A stretch of DNA of 64,000 nucleotides, taken from NCBI GenBank assembly GCA_002483445.1, contig DLHY01000084.1, positions 1-64,000 of the forward strand, read 5' to 3'. Each line of letters begins with the position of its first letter. Position 1 is the stretch's first letter. This DNA comes from Blastocatellia bacterium UBA7656. Lineage in GTDB: Bacteria; Acidobacteriota; Blastocatellia; UBA7656. This document shows, piece by piece, positions 15,835-23,205 of the stretch. Below the pieces are notes generated by a model. The model was not told the origin of the DNA, did not search any database, and saw nothing but the letters and a program-made list of their open reading frames with translations. A program made the position numbers and the translations under genes.

Positions 15835-16206
15835 TCAGCGGCGACGATGGCGACGATTCTTTATCAGATAGTAAGCGGCCCCGCCTCCGCCGCCGAGGAG
15901 CGCGCCCACGCCTGCGCCTTTCCCTCCGCCGAGGAGCGCGCCCACGCCCGCCCCTATTGCCGCGGGCGCTGCGATAGTCAGAATGGCGTTGGTCCTACTA
16001 TTGTTTCCGCGTCTGCGATCTCGGTTATAACGAGGCGCGTAGTAAGAGCGGTTGTTTCGATATTGAGGGCGCGGCCTGTAGTAAGAGCGCGCGGCGACAT
16101 TTCGAGACCTCCCGCGACAGCGTTGATAAGCTGATGCATCGGGCGGCACGGCCAGCATAAGGAATAAAGCGATGAGAATTATCGATGCCAGTCTCTTCTT
16201 CAACAT
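15835..16206 (-). CDS. Small exported Arg/Tyr-rich glycine-zipper protein
   Basis: A 123-residue protein with a signal peptide (MLKKRLASIILIALFLMLAV, cleavage near DASAYQ). The middle is rich in Arg, Tyr and Asn (YYRPRPQYRNNRSYYAPRYN). Then comes a glycine-zipper stretch with two copies of GAGVGALLGGG, and the tail is basic (KNRRHRRR). A ribosome site CGGAGG lies six bases before ATG 16206. Such proteins are common and uncharacterised in acidobacteria. The glycine zipper may insert into or associate with a membrane. Function unknown. Confidence 0.75.
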   Translation of the reverse strand: MLKKRLASIILIALFLMLAVPPDASAYQRCRGRSRNVAARSYYRPRPQYRNNRSYYAPRYNRDRRRGNNSRTNAILTIAAPAAIGAGVGALLGGGKGAGVGALLGGGGGAAYYLIKNRRHRRR

Positions 16207-16391
16207 TACGTCCTCCGTCGGAGTTGATTTTCGGGTTTGGCAATTCGCGGAGCAATTCAGATACCAGCCTGACAGTTTGCCTGAAATGGCCGCAAGGCTT
16301 TGTTTTATCGCGCGAGAGGAGCAGGCGCGCGCCGCGCCTCTACACCATATCGTTTACAGGGTGTCCGATATGCTCACTTCCAAATAAAGTA

Positions 16392-16420
16392 TTGACTCTG
16401 ATGGAAGGGGTTTCTATAAT
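16392..16420 (+). promoter_or_regulatory. Strong sigma70-type promoter
   Basis: TTGACT (16392-16397) and TATAAT (16415-16420) are 17 bases apart. Transcription would start near 16427 and leave about 145 bases of leader before the small gene at 16573. The rest of the gene-free interval 16207-16572 shows no other recognisable element. Confidence 0.8.
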
Positions 16421-16572
16421 CCGGCGCGTCAGCGGGATTTCAGCCCTCAGTCGATATCTGAAAGCCTCTCAGATGATGATTGCGATTTCAAAAGGGCGAT
16501 TGAGCCGATTTGATGCCTGCTCATAGCGAGCAATGATGGCCTTATGTTGCGCCTCGGCCCGATCAGGTTAGC

Positions 16573-16812
16573 ATGTTGCACAAAAAAATAATTGATTACC
16601 TCACGCCGCTGCTGGGAGAGGCCACTGCAAATAACCTCCTGAGGCACTACTGCCTCCGCATGAACATGACGGCAGATAGCATCACCGCTTCACATCTGCC
16701 AGAGCTTGCCAACGCCATGCGTCCGATGCTGGCCGTATGGCTTGGGTCGGCAGGAGCATCTCAGGTGGCTGATGAGATAGCGCAAATGGGGAGAGGAGCC
16801 ACTTCAAAATGA
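16573..16812 (+). CDS. Small conserved-looking protein of unknown function
   Basis: A 79-residue protein (MLHKKIIDYLTPLLGEATAN, then HLPELANAMRPMLAVWLGSA, QVADEIAQMG) predicted as a compact helical domain with no membrane segment. I do not recognise a named family. It overlaps the following membrane-protein gene by four bases (ATGA), so the two are translationally coupled, and the promoter at 16392-16420 reads into it. The regular helix pattern and the coupling support a real gene. It may be a soluble partner of the membrane protein. Confidence 0.65.
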   Translation: MLHKKIIDYLTPLLGEATANNLLRHYCLRMNMTADSITASHLPELANAMRPMLAVWLGSAGASQVADEIAQMGRGATSK

Positions 16813-17675
16813 ATTCCAAGTCCGTACTCGTGCCTTTCATCATCTCATTGTTTTTATGGCCGATTGCCTTCGCCCTGGCGATCTCTATGGGAGGCGCGGA
16901 CGCAGCCACGACTCTGACATCGAAGGTACTCTTTTCTACGACCGTACTGTTCGAGATAGTGGCGCTGTTTCAGATCGCTCAGGCGCGAAAACTTTTCTCG
17001 CGTTCCGATCATGGATACCTGACCTGGACGCTGATTCTCGCATTTATCATCATTCGCCTTGTAGCCGAAGCGCGGCTCACGACGATGAATCTTGAAATGG
17101 TTCCGCAATACACTGATAGTTCGCCCGCGTGGCTGTTTTTTTACCGTATAGTGCTGCGCTACATCTATACCGTGAGCGACCTGTTTTTCGTCGCCGCGCT
17201 GGTCACGACGATTCGTTCATACAAGAGTACCGGATTGAAATTCGGATTGCTCAAGCAGGATTATCTTTACATGCTTTTACTGTGGACGATGCCCGTCATC
17301 ACTTTCATCTACCGCGAAAATCTGTTTTCGGCAGCCGCAGGCAACGACCAGTACATCCCGACCTACCGTCTTGTCGCGGTGACAGTCGGCGCACTGATAG
17401 CTTCGCTGTGCCTTGTCGTGCGGCGCTACGCCTTGCAGATGGGCGGGGGCGCAGTCGCCAGAGTGTGGAACACAGTTTTTGTCGCGGGCATTGCGCGCGA
17501 CGCATCTTTCCTCGCGCTGGCGTTGATGTCAGGCTGGTCGAAGGCGGGAGCGCAGTTCACCGAGCAATACTTGCTTTGGATATTCACCGGCTGCTGGCTG
17601 ATAGCCGCTCTGTATCAGAGAGAAGTCCTCCCGCGCGGCAAGACAGGTGAATACGCCGCCTTCACGACGGGATGA
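16809..17675 (+). CDS. Polytopic membrane protein of unknown function
   Basis: A 288-residue protein with about seven or eight hydrophobic helices (for example VLVPFIISLFLWPIAFALAI, VLFSTTVLFEIVALFQI, WTLILAFIIIRLVAEARL, YMLLLWTMPVITFIY). No catalytic motif or known family is recognised. It is the second gene of a two-gene unit, starting inside the stop of the 79-residue gene. It is convergent with the Uma2-type gene that follows, with 64 bases between. Confidence 0.75.
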   Translation: MNSKSVLVPFIISLFLWPIAFALAISMGGADAATTLTSKVLFSTTVLFEIVALFQIAQARKLFSRSDHGYLTWTLILAFIIIRLVAEARLTTMNLEMVPQYTDSSPAWLFFYRIVLRYIYTVSDLFFVAALVTTIRSYKSTGLKFGLLKQDYLYMLLLWTMPVITFIYRENLFSAAAGNDQYIPTYRLVAVTVGALIASLCLVVRRYALQMGGGAVARVWNTVFVAGIARDASFLALALMSGWSKAGAQFTEQYLLWIFTGCWLIAALYQREVLPRGKTGEYAAFTTG

Positions 17676-17739
17676 ATGCGCTGGTCTCGTTTCAAAATCG
17701 CCGTCGCTTATGCTTGAAGGTTCGGGTCAGTTGAATGGC

Positions 17740-19131
17740 TCAGATTTCTTCAATTGCCGCCTCACCCCTGTCGATCTGCTTTTGAAAGAATGGGCTGTCG
17801 CCTTCGATGAGGTCAATATCCATCGGCGACAGGTCTTCGTAGATACGAATGGAATTCTGTCGATCAACGTCCCAGGCAACAAGCCGCAGCTTCGACCAGT
17901 AATTGAGCGGGGAGGAAGAAAGCAAATCGCCTGTGATGCCAATGCGATTGATTTCATATTTCGAGCGCAGCAGAGACGCTGCCTCTTTTGCTTTCTCGCG
18001 CCACTCCCGGCGCATCTCTCCGTCGCGCGCTTCCATACTCAAACGTCTCCTGATCGCAGGGAGCCACTTGCTGGGCGAAGCGAGTCGACAAGCCTCCGTC
18101 ATCCCGAAAGTCATCAAAAGCATACCCGCAACATTGCGCACTCCCTCATCGCTGCATATCTGAATTCGTCCGTCCCAGAATTCGAACTTCGCTTCAGGAC
18201 ACCACGAGATGTATTCATCGAAGCTTACCTTTACTGGATGCAAATCCAACCTCGGTTCGAAGGGCGCCTCTCCCCATCCCTTGCCGTTGCGCGTCCCTCG
18301 CAGTCTTCCCGAAGTCGGCTGAGACTTTTCAACGATGAACGGGTTATTCTCGCCGCGAAGCGAAAAATGTTCTTCTTCAACCCAAAACCGATCAGGCGCG
18401 ATGGCAAGACCCTCAATGCTCTGCGGGCGATAAAGCTCATCCTCACCGGGTCGCATGGAAAGATAATCGCCTTCCGCGAAACGAAGGAATTCAACCTGCT
18501 TATTTTCCGCGTCGACGATGATGTATTCAGGAACGCCTGCCCGCGCGTAATGCTCGCGCTTGATATGAAAATCATAGCTGCGATGTGCCGGTCGTGTTAC
18601 TTCGATGACCATCTCTGCCGGGCCATCGAGGTAGTATTCATAAAGCGTGTTAAGCTTCCTGCCTTTGAAGAACACCGCGTCGGGCGTCAGTCCGTCTTCT
18701 CCGAGTCGCATCACGAAATCGCGCCCCAGCGCCATACCGCCAAGCGATTCGCTCACTTCATACAGCGAGTAGAACAGATGGTTGCGAGCGCGCCAGTGTC
18801 CTGCATCCTCGCCTTCTTCGCCTTGGGTGAAATCTTCAATCGAGTAATCGATCCGCGATACTTTTTCTTCAAGGCTGTTGAGCGACTGATCGTTGATGCG
18901 GTCGGGCGGAGTCAGTCGATATGCTTCGCAGACGGCTCTCACCCACTGCTCGACTGAGCCGAGCGCGATTGCCGCGTCAACGCTCCATCCGCGCATTATA
19001 TGGTCGAACAACAGGCGGCTCCCTGCCAGACTATTGCCGACTATCAATCGCCCATCGATCAGTTCGATTTTGCGCTCCGGGCTATGACGATCCCAATAAT
19101 CGAAGTTCGCTTCTTCTTCCGACTCGCTCAT
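17740..19131 (-). CDS. Uma2-family protein with an extra C-terminal domain
   Basis: The start at 19131 (MSESEEEANFDYW) has GGGAGG seven bases before it; 463 residues result. Residues about 10-245 are a Uma2/DUF820 PD-(D/E)XK-like domain: KIELIDGRLIVGNSL, TPDAVFFKG, AEMVIEVTRPAHRSYDFHIKR and VPEYIIVDAENKQVEFLR, with the acidic and Lys positions of the fold kept. The C-terminal part begins with a second Uma2-like opening (VSFDEYISWCPEAKFEFWDGRIQI), but no second D/E-x-K core follows; it ends in helices and a strand (SKLRLVAWDVDRQ). It looks like a degenerate duplicated or hybrid domain. Function unknown; nuclease activity is possible. The long open frame opposite it is a shadow. Confidence 0.7.
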   Translation of the reverse strand: MSESEEEANFDYWDRHSPERKIELIDGRLIVGNSLAGSRLLFDHIMRGWSVDAAIALGSVEQWVRAVCEAYRLTPPDRINDQSLNSLEEKVSRIDYSIEDFTQGEEGEDAGHWRARNHLFYSLYEVSESLGGMALGRDFVMRLGEDGLTPDAVFFKGRKLNTLYEYYLDGPAEMVIEVTRPAHRSYDFHIKREHYARAGVPEYIIVDAENKQVEFLRFAEGDYLSMRPGEDELYRPQSIEGLAIAPDRFWVEEEHFSLRGENNPFIVEKSQPTSGRLRGTRNGKGWGEAPFEPRLDLHPVKVSFDEYISWCPEAKFEFWDGRIQICSDEGVRNVAGMLLMTFGMTEACRLASPSKWLPAIRRRLSMEARDGEMRREWREKAKEAASLLRSKYEINRIGITGDLLSSSPLNYWSKLRLVAWDVDRQNSIRIYEDLSPMDIDLIEGDSPFFQKQIDRGEAAIEEI

Positions 19132-19197
19132 TATTACACCTCCCTGAAACGGCGCGCGACTGCGCAAATGGTAGTCCATCAATCTCACGCTTGCAAT

Positions 19198-19218
19198 AAA
19201 GGATCAGGTTGATCCTTT
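19198..19218. promoter_or_regulatory. Palindrome between divergent genes
   Basis: AAAGGATCA (19198-19206) and TGATCCTTT (19210-19218) are perfect inverted arms around three bases. They sit in the gap between the Uma2-type gene (minus) and the cytochrome gene (plus), a position suited to an operator for either. Confidence 0.4.
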
Positions 19219-19280
19219 GGTCGCTTTGAGGTATGAGTAAATAATCAGTGGAACATTTACTTGAAGGAGAACCGCTCGTA

Positions 19281-20411
19281 ATGAAAAAAACAACCACCCT
19301 TCGCGGCACGGTTGTGCTGGCAGCAATCGCTGCTTTCACTCTGTTTCACTGGATGACCGGCGCAGAGGCGCAGTCGCCGGACCAGCAACAACCGCAGGCT
19401 CAGACATCAGCCGCGCCGCAGGAGAAGACTGTCGATCAGACCCGCAAAAATATTCAGGCGCTCAAGGGTCTGCCCGATTCGCAACTCCTCCCCGTGATGA
19501 ATATGTTCGCCGCCTCGCTCGGCGTTCGCTGCGATTTCTGTCACGTCCGAACCGGCAACGAATGGGCTTATGACAAGGACGACAAGAAGGCCAAGCAGAC
19601 CGCTCGCAAGATGATCGAGATGACCATCAATCTCAACAAGGCCAGCTTCGAGGGCAAACCCGAAGTCTCCTGCTTCACCTGTCACGTCGGCCACGAACAC
19701 CCGCCGACAGTCGCTCCCCTTCCCCGCGCTCTGCCTCCGAGGGAAGAAGCGCGAAGACCGGCTGAAGCGTGGCCCACTCCGCAGCAGATCATCGATAAGT
19801 ATGTCGCCGCCGTCGGAGGAAAAGAGGCCGCGGCAAAACTCAAGACACGAGTGATCAAAGGCTCTTATGTGAATGTTCAGGGAAACACTCTTCCGATGGA
19901 GATGTGGTTCGAAGCGCCCTCGAAACTGCTCATCACCATCAACGGGCAGCAGGGCGTCATCACCCAGGCGCTAAACGGCGACGCCGGATGGGTGAAGATG
20001 GGCGAGCGACAGCGCGAGATGGACAGGGGAGAAATCGCGCGCCTTCGCAGCCTCGCCGTGGGGCTGGGCGCTTTGCAACTCCGCGAGCCTTACCCGCGAC
20101 TGACCTTCGGCGGCAAAGAAAAAATTGGAGACCGCGAAGCGTTCATACTACGAACGATCACTCCCGACCGCAGGCGCGTCAGATTATTCTTCGACACAGA
20201 AACGGGACTCCTGCTGCGCCGATATACGTTGACTGATACGCCAGTCGGAGCCGATCCCGAACAGTTGGACTTCGAGGACTATCGCGACGTCGATGGGATC
20301 AAGGTGCCTTTCTCGATTCGCGTGTCGTATCTCATGCTTCAACCCTCGGCCACATACAAACTGGCTGAGGTCAAACACAACGTCGCTATCGAGGAATCGA
20401 AATTCAAATAA
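19281..20411 (+). CDS. Reaction-centre-type diheme cytochrome c fused to a lipoprotein-carrier-like domain
   Basis: The start at 19281 has GAAGGAG upstream and gives a signal peptide (MKKTTTLRGTVVLAAIAAFTLF, AEAQ). The mature protein has a Gln/Pro-rich linker. Then comes a domain with NIQALKGLPDSQLLPVMNMF and two haem sites, CDFCH (84-88) and CFTCH (131-135), spaced and flanked as in the photosynthetic reaction-centre cytochrome c family. Acidobacterial members of that family are usually not photosynthetic. Residues 160-376 (IIDKYVAAVGGKEAAAKL, MEMWFEAPSKLLITI, YRDVDGIKVPFSIRV) resemble LolA/LppX-like outer-membrane lipoprotein carrier domains. Total 376 residues, periplasmic. The combination suggests redox-linked envelope function; exact role unknown. 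Confidence 0.85.
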   Translation: MKKTTTLRGTVVLAAIAAFTLFHWMTGAEAQSPDQQQPQAQTSAAPQEKTVDQTRKNIQALKGLPDSQLLPVMNMFAASLGVRCDFCHVRTGNEWAYDKDDKKAKQTARKMIEMTINLNKASFEGKPEVSCFTCHVGHEHPPTVAPLPRALPPREEARRPAEAWPTPQQIIDKYVAAVGGKEAAAKLKTRVIKGSYVNVQGNTLPMEMWFEAPSKLLITINGQQGVITQALNGDAGWVKMGERQREMDRGEIARLRSLAVGLGALQLREPYPRLTFGGKEKIGDREAFILRTITPDRRRVRLFFDTETGLLLRRYTLTDTPVGADPEQLDFEDYRDVDGIKVPFSIRVSYLMLQPSATYKLAEVKHNVAIEESKFK

Positions 20412-20520
20412 AAGTCTTGTGAGTCTATCGAGTCTTGCGAGTCTGGAAAGTCCAGAGTGCGGAATGCGGAGTTTTCATTCCGCACCCCGCATTCCGCATT
20501 CGAAGGACTCGATAGACTTC
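20412..20520. repeat. Short-unit inverted element, copy 2 (GAGTC / GCGGAAT type)
   Basis: Immediately after the cytochrome stop, 9-base units (GAGTCTATC, GAGTCTTGC, GAGTCTGGA) lead into GCGGAAT-GCGGAGT, then the inverted ATTCCGC, GCATTCC, GCATTCG, and close with GGACTCGATAGACTT. Outer and inner arms are inverted repeats of each other. The rest of the gap to 20685 holds no gene. Confidence 0.8.
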
Positions 20521-20685
20521 ATTTCGATTCCGGGACTCCGTTTCCCATAAACGCACATCTTCCGGTTTCAACGCCGGCGCGATCTTTTTTCAAACCTTCT
20601 GATCCCACCATTTGAATATGCGCGGAGGCTGGCACGCTTTTTGTCAGTTGCACTTAGGGGTGTATCTCAAAAATCGAGGATTGCT

Positions 20686-23100
20686 ATGGAAACCTTCTTT
20701 CAAGACCTTCGATATGGATTGCGCTCGCTCATCAAACAACCCTTCTTCACCGTCATCGCGATTATCACGCTGGCTTTAGGCGTAGGAGCCAACAGCGCGA
20801 TCTTCAGCGTGGTAAACGCTGTAGTGCTTCGTCCGCTTCCCTACCCTGAGCCGGATCGTCTGGTGAAGTTGACGCGGGTGAAACTCACCGACCCTGGATT
20901 CATGGGATCGGTCTCCTATCTGGATTTCAAAGACTGGAAAGCGCAAGGCGAAAGCTTCGAACAGATGACCGCTATTCAGTCGGGCGACTACACGATCAAG
21001 ATCGCCGATTCAGCCGAGCGCGTGCAGGGAATGGGTGTGTCTTCAGATTTCTTCACGATGCTCGGCGTCGCGCCCGCACTGGGTCGCGTCTTCAACGCTG
21101 AGGAAGAAAAACCGGGCAATCAGATCGCTCTTATCAGTCACGCTTTGTGGCAGAGTCGTTTCGGGTTTGATCCGAACATCATCGGGCAAGCGGTTTCGAT
21201 TGACGCCAAGCTTTACACGATCATCGGCGTGATGCCCGCAGACTTCGACTTCGCTCTACAGGAGGAGCAGGCCGAAGTCTGGCTGCCGATTTCTCTCAGC
21301 GAAAACTTTCTCAAGGAGCGCGGCGCGCACTTTCTCACGGTCACAGGCCGCCTCAAAAAAGGCGTGTCGCTTGAGCAGGCGCAGATGGAAATGGATGCCA
21401 TCGCCGGAAGACTTGCAGAGCAGTACCCGGATTCAAATGCGGGTGAGGGCGTCCGCGTCTCTTCGCTTCACGAAGAAATCGTCGGCGATGTCCGGCTCAT
21501 GCTGATGGTGCTGCTTGCGGCAGTCGGTCTGGTGCTGGCTGTAGCCTGCGCCAACGTCGCCAATCTCATGCTGGCCCGCGCAAGTGCGCGACAGAAAGAA
21601 ATCGCCATTCGCTCCGCGCTCGGAGCATCGCGCTTTCGCATCATCCGTCAGCTTATGACCGAAAGCCTTCTGCTCGCCATCATCGGCGGAGGGCTTGGCC
21701 TTCTGATGGCGATGTGGGGGCTGGATATTCTGATCGCTCTCAGCCCCGAAAACATTCCGCGACTCGATGAAATCGCGCTCGATTCCCGCGTTACCATCTT
21801 CACTCTTCTAGTTTCGATTGTGACGGGTTTGATATTCGGCCTTGCGCCCGCGCTTCAGGTTTCGAAACTCGATTTGAATGAGACTTTGAAAGAAGGAACT
21901 CGCGGCGCAAGCGGCAGCCTCAGACGCAATCGCGCTCGCTCCCTCTTTGTCATAGCTGAAGTGGCGCTCGCGCTCGTTCTGCTCATCATCGCATCGCTGA
22001 TGCTGCGCAGCTTTCAGCGGCTTCAACGAGTCGATCCCGGTTTCAAGGCGGACGATGTGCTGACGATGAATGTAATATTGCCTGATTCCAAATACACCGA
22101 GCCTGACGAGTGGAGCGGATTTTATGATCGACTTCTGGATCAGGTCAGAACGCTGCCGGGAGTCGACTCGGCAGGCGCGATCACGATGCTGCCTCTGAGC
22201 GGCAGCAATATGGGTATGAGCTTCGAGGTGGAGGGTCGCCCGCCCGCATCACCCGCAGATGAGTATTCTGCAAACTATCGCGCCGTCAGTCACGATTACT
22301 TCCACACTCTCGGCATCTCCGTCATCCGAGGCCGCGCCTTCAACGAGCGCGACAATGATAAATCGCCACAAGTGATAATGATCAACGAAAGCTTCGCGCG
22401 AATTTATTTCTACGGCGGAGACCCGATAGGGAAACGAATCAAAATCGGCTACAACGACATCAATGCCGAAGTAGTCGGCGTTGTGGGAGATGTCAAGCAC
22501 AAAAGCCTTCAGGCGGATTCGGGAGCCGAGATGTACACGCCTTACAGCCAGACTCCATGGTGGTTCATGAGCCTCGCCATCCGCACGCGGTCGAACTCTT
22601 CGGACATCGTTGCAGGAGTCAAAGCGTCTCTCGCCACTCTGGACAGGGATGTTCCCGTGTACGACGTGAAGATGATGCAGGAATACCTGAAGAAGACAGT
22701 CTCTCAGCCGCGATTCAATATGCTTCTGATGGCCATCTTCGCCGCGGTTGCGACCCTGCTTGCGGCTGTCGGAATTTACGGCGTCATCAGCTATTCAGTC
22801 ACCGAGCGAACGCGCGAGATAGGCATCCGGCAGGCGATGGGCGCGACGAGAGGCGATGTGTTGAGTTTGATTTTCCGACAGACCGCTCTGCTCACCGCGA
22901 CCGGCATCGCAGTCGGACTCGGCACAGCCTTCGCTTTTGCGCAATTGATGAAGAGCCTGCTCTACGAAGTCAGCCCGACCGATCCGGTGAGCTTCGCGCT
23001 GATTCCGATCTTTCTGGCAGGAGTGGCTCTGGGAGCCAGTTTCATCCCGGCCCGTCGAGCTACGCGAGTAGATCCGATGGTCGCGCTCAGATACGAGTAG
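20686..23100 (+). CDS. ADOP permease 1 (FtsX/MacB-type, two permease domains)
   Basis: An 804-residue protein; start METFF chosen because GAGGA lies six bases upstream. It has the full ADOP plan: a cytoplasmic DLRYGLRSLIKQP helix, TM1 at about 20-44, a MacB-like periplasmic domain to about 265, a first FtsX domain (CANVANLMLARASARQKEIAI, three TMs, about 270-400), TM5 near 420-442, a second periplasmic domain, and a second FtsX domain ending ARRATRVDPMVALRYE. MacB/LolCE-type permeases couple to an ABC ATPase for mechanotransmission or efflux; ADOPs lack one, and none is encoded nearby. The last 70 bases are nearly identical to the end of ADOP 2. First of nine parallel paralogues. Confidence 0.93.
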   Translation: METFFQDLRYGLRSLIKQPFFTVIAIITLALGVGANSAIFSVVNAVVLRPLPYPEPDRLVKLTRVKLTDPGFMGSVSYLDFKDWKAQGESFEQMTAIQSGDYTIKIADSAERVQGMGVSSDFFTMLGVAPALGRVFNAEEEKPGNQIALISHALWQSRFGFDPNIIGQAVSIDAKLYTIIGVMPADFDFALQEEQAEVWLPISLSENFLKERGAHFLTVTGRLKKGVSLEQAQMEMDAIAGRLAEQYPDSNAGEGVRVSSLHEEIVGDVRLMLMVLLAAVGLVLAVACANVANLMLARASARQKEIAIRSALGASRFRIIRQLMTESLLLAIIGGGLGLLMAMWGLDILIALSPENIPRLDEIALDSRVTIFTLLVSIVTGLIFGLAPALQVSKLDLNETLKEGTRGASGSLRRNRARSLFVIAEVALALVLLIIASLMLRSFQRLQRVDPGFKADDVLTMNVILPDSKYTEPDEWSGFYDRLLDQVRTLPGVDSAGAITMLPLSGSNMGMSFEVEGRPPASPADEYSANYRAVSHDYFHTLGISVIRGRAFNERDNDKSPQVIMINESFARIYFYGGDPIGKRIKIGYNDINAEVVGVVGDVKHKSLQADSGAEMYTPYSQTPWWFMSLAIRTRSNSSDIVAGVKASLATLDRDVPVYDVKMMQEYLKKTVSQPRFNMLLMAIFAAVATLLAAVGIYGVISYSVTERTREIGIRQAMGATRGDVLSLIFRQTALLTATGIAVGLGTAFAFAQLMKSLLYEVSPTDPVSFALIPIFLAGVALGASFIPARRATRVDPMVALRYE

Positions 23101-23202
<102 letters not shown>

Positions 23203-23205
23203 ATT

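Noticed and set aside
17647..18957. 436-codon plus-strand open frame
   Set aside because: It lies opposite the Uma2-type gene, its product is rich in Arg/Phe/His without domain sense, and the minus-strand frame has a ribosome site and clear homology features.
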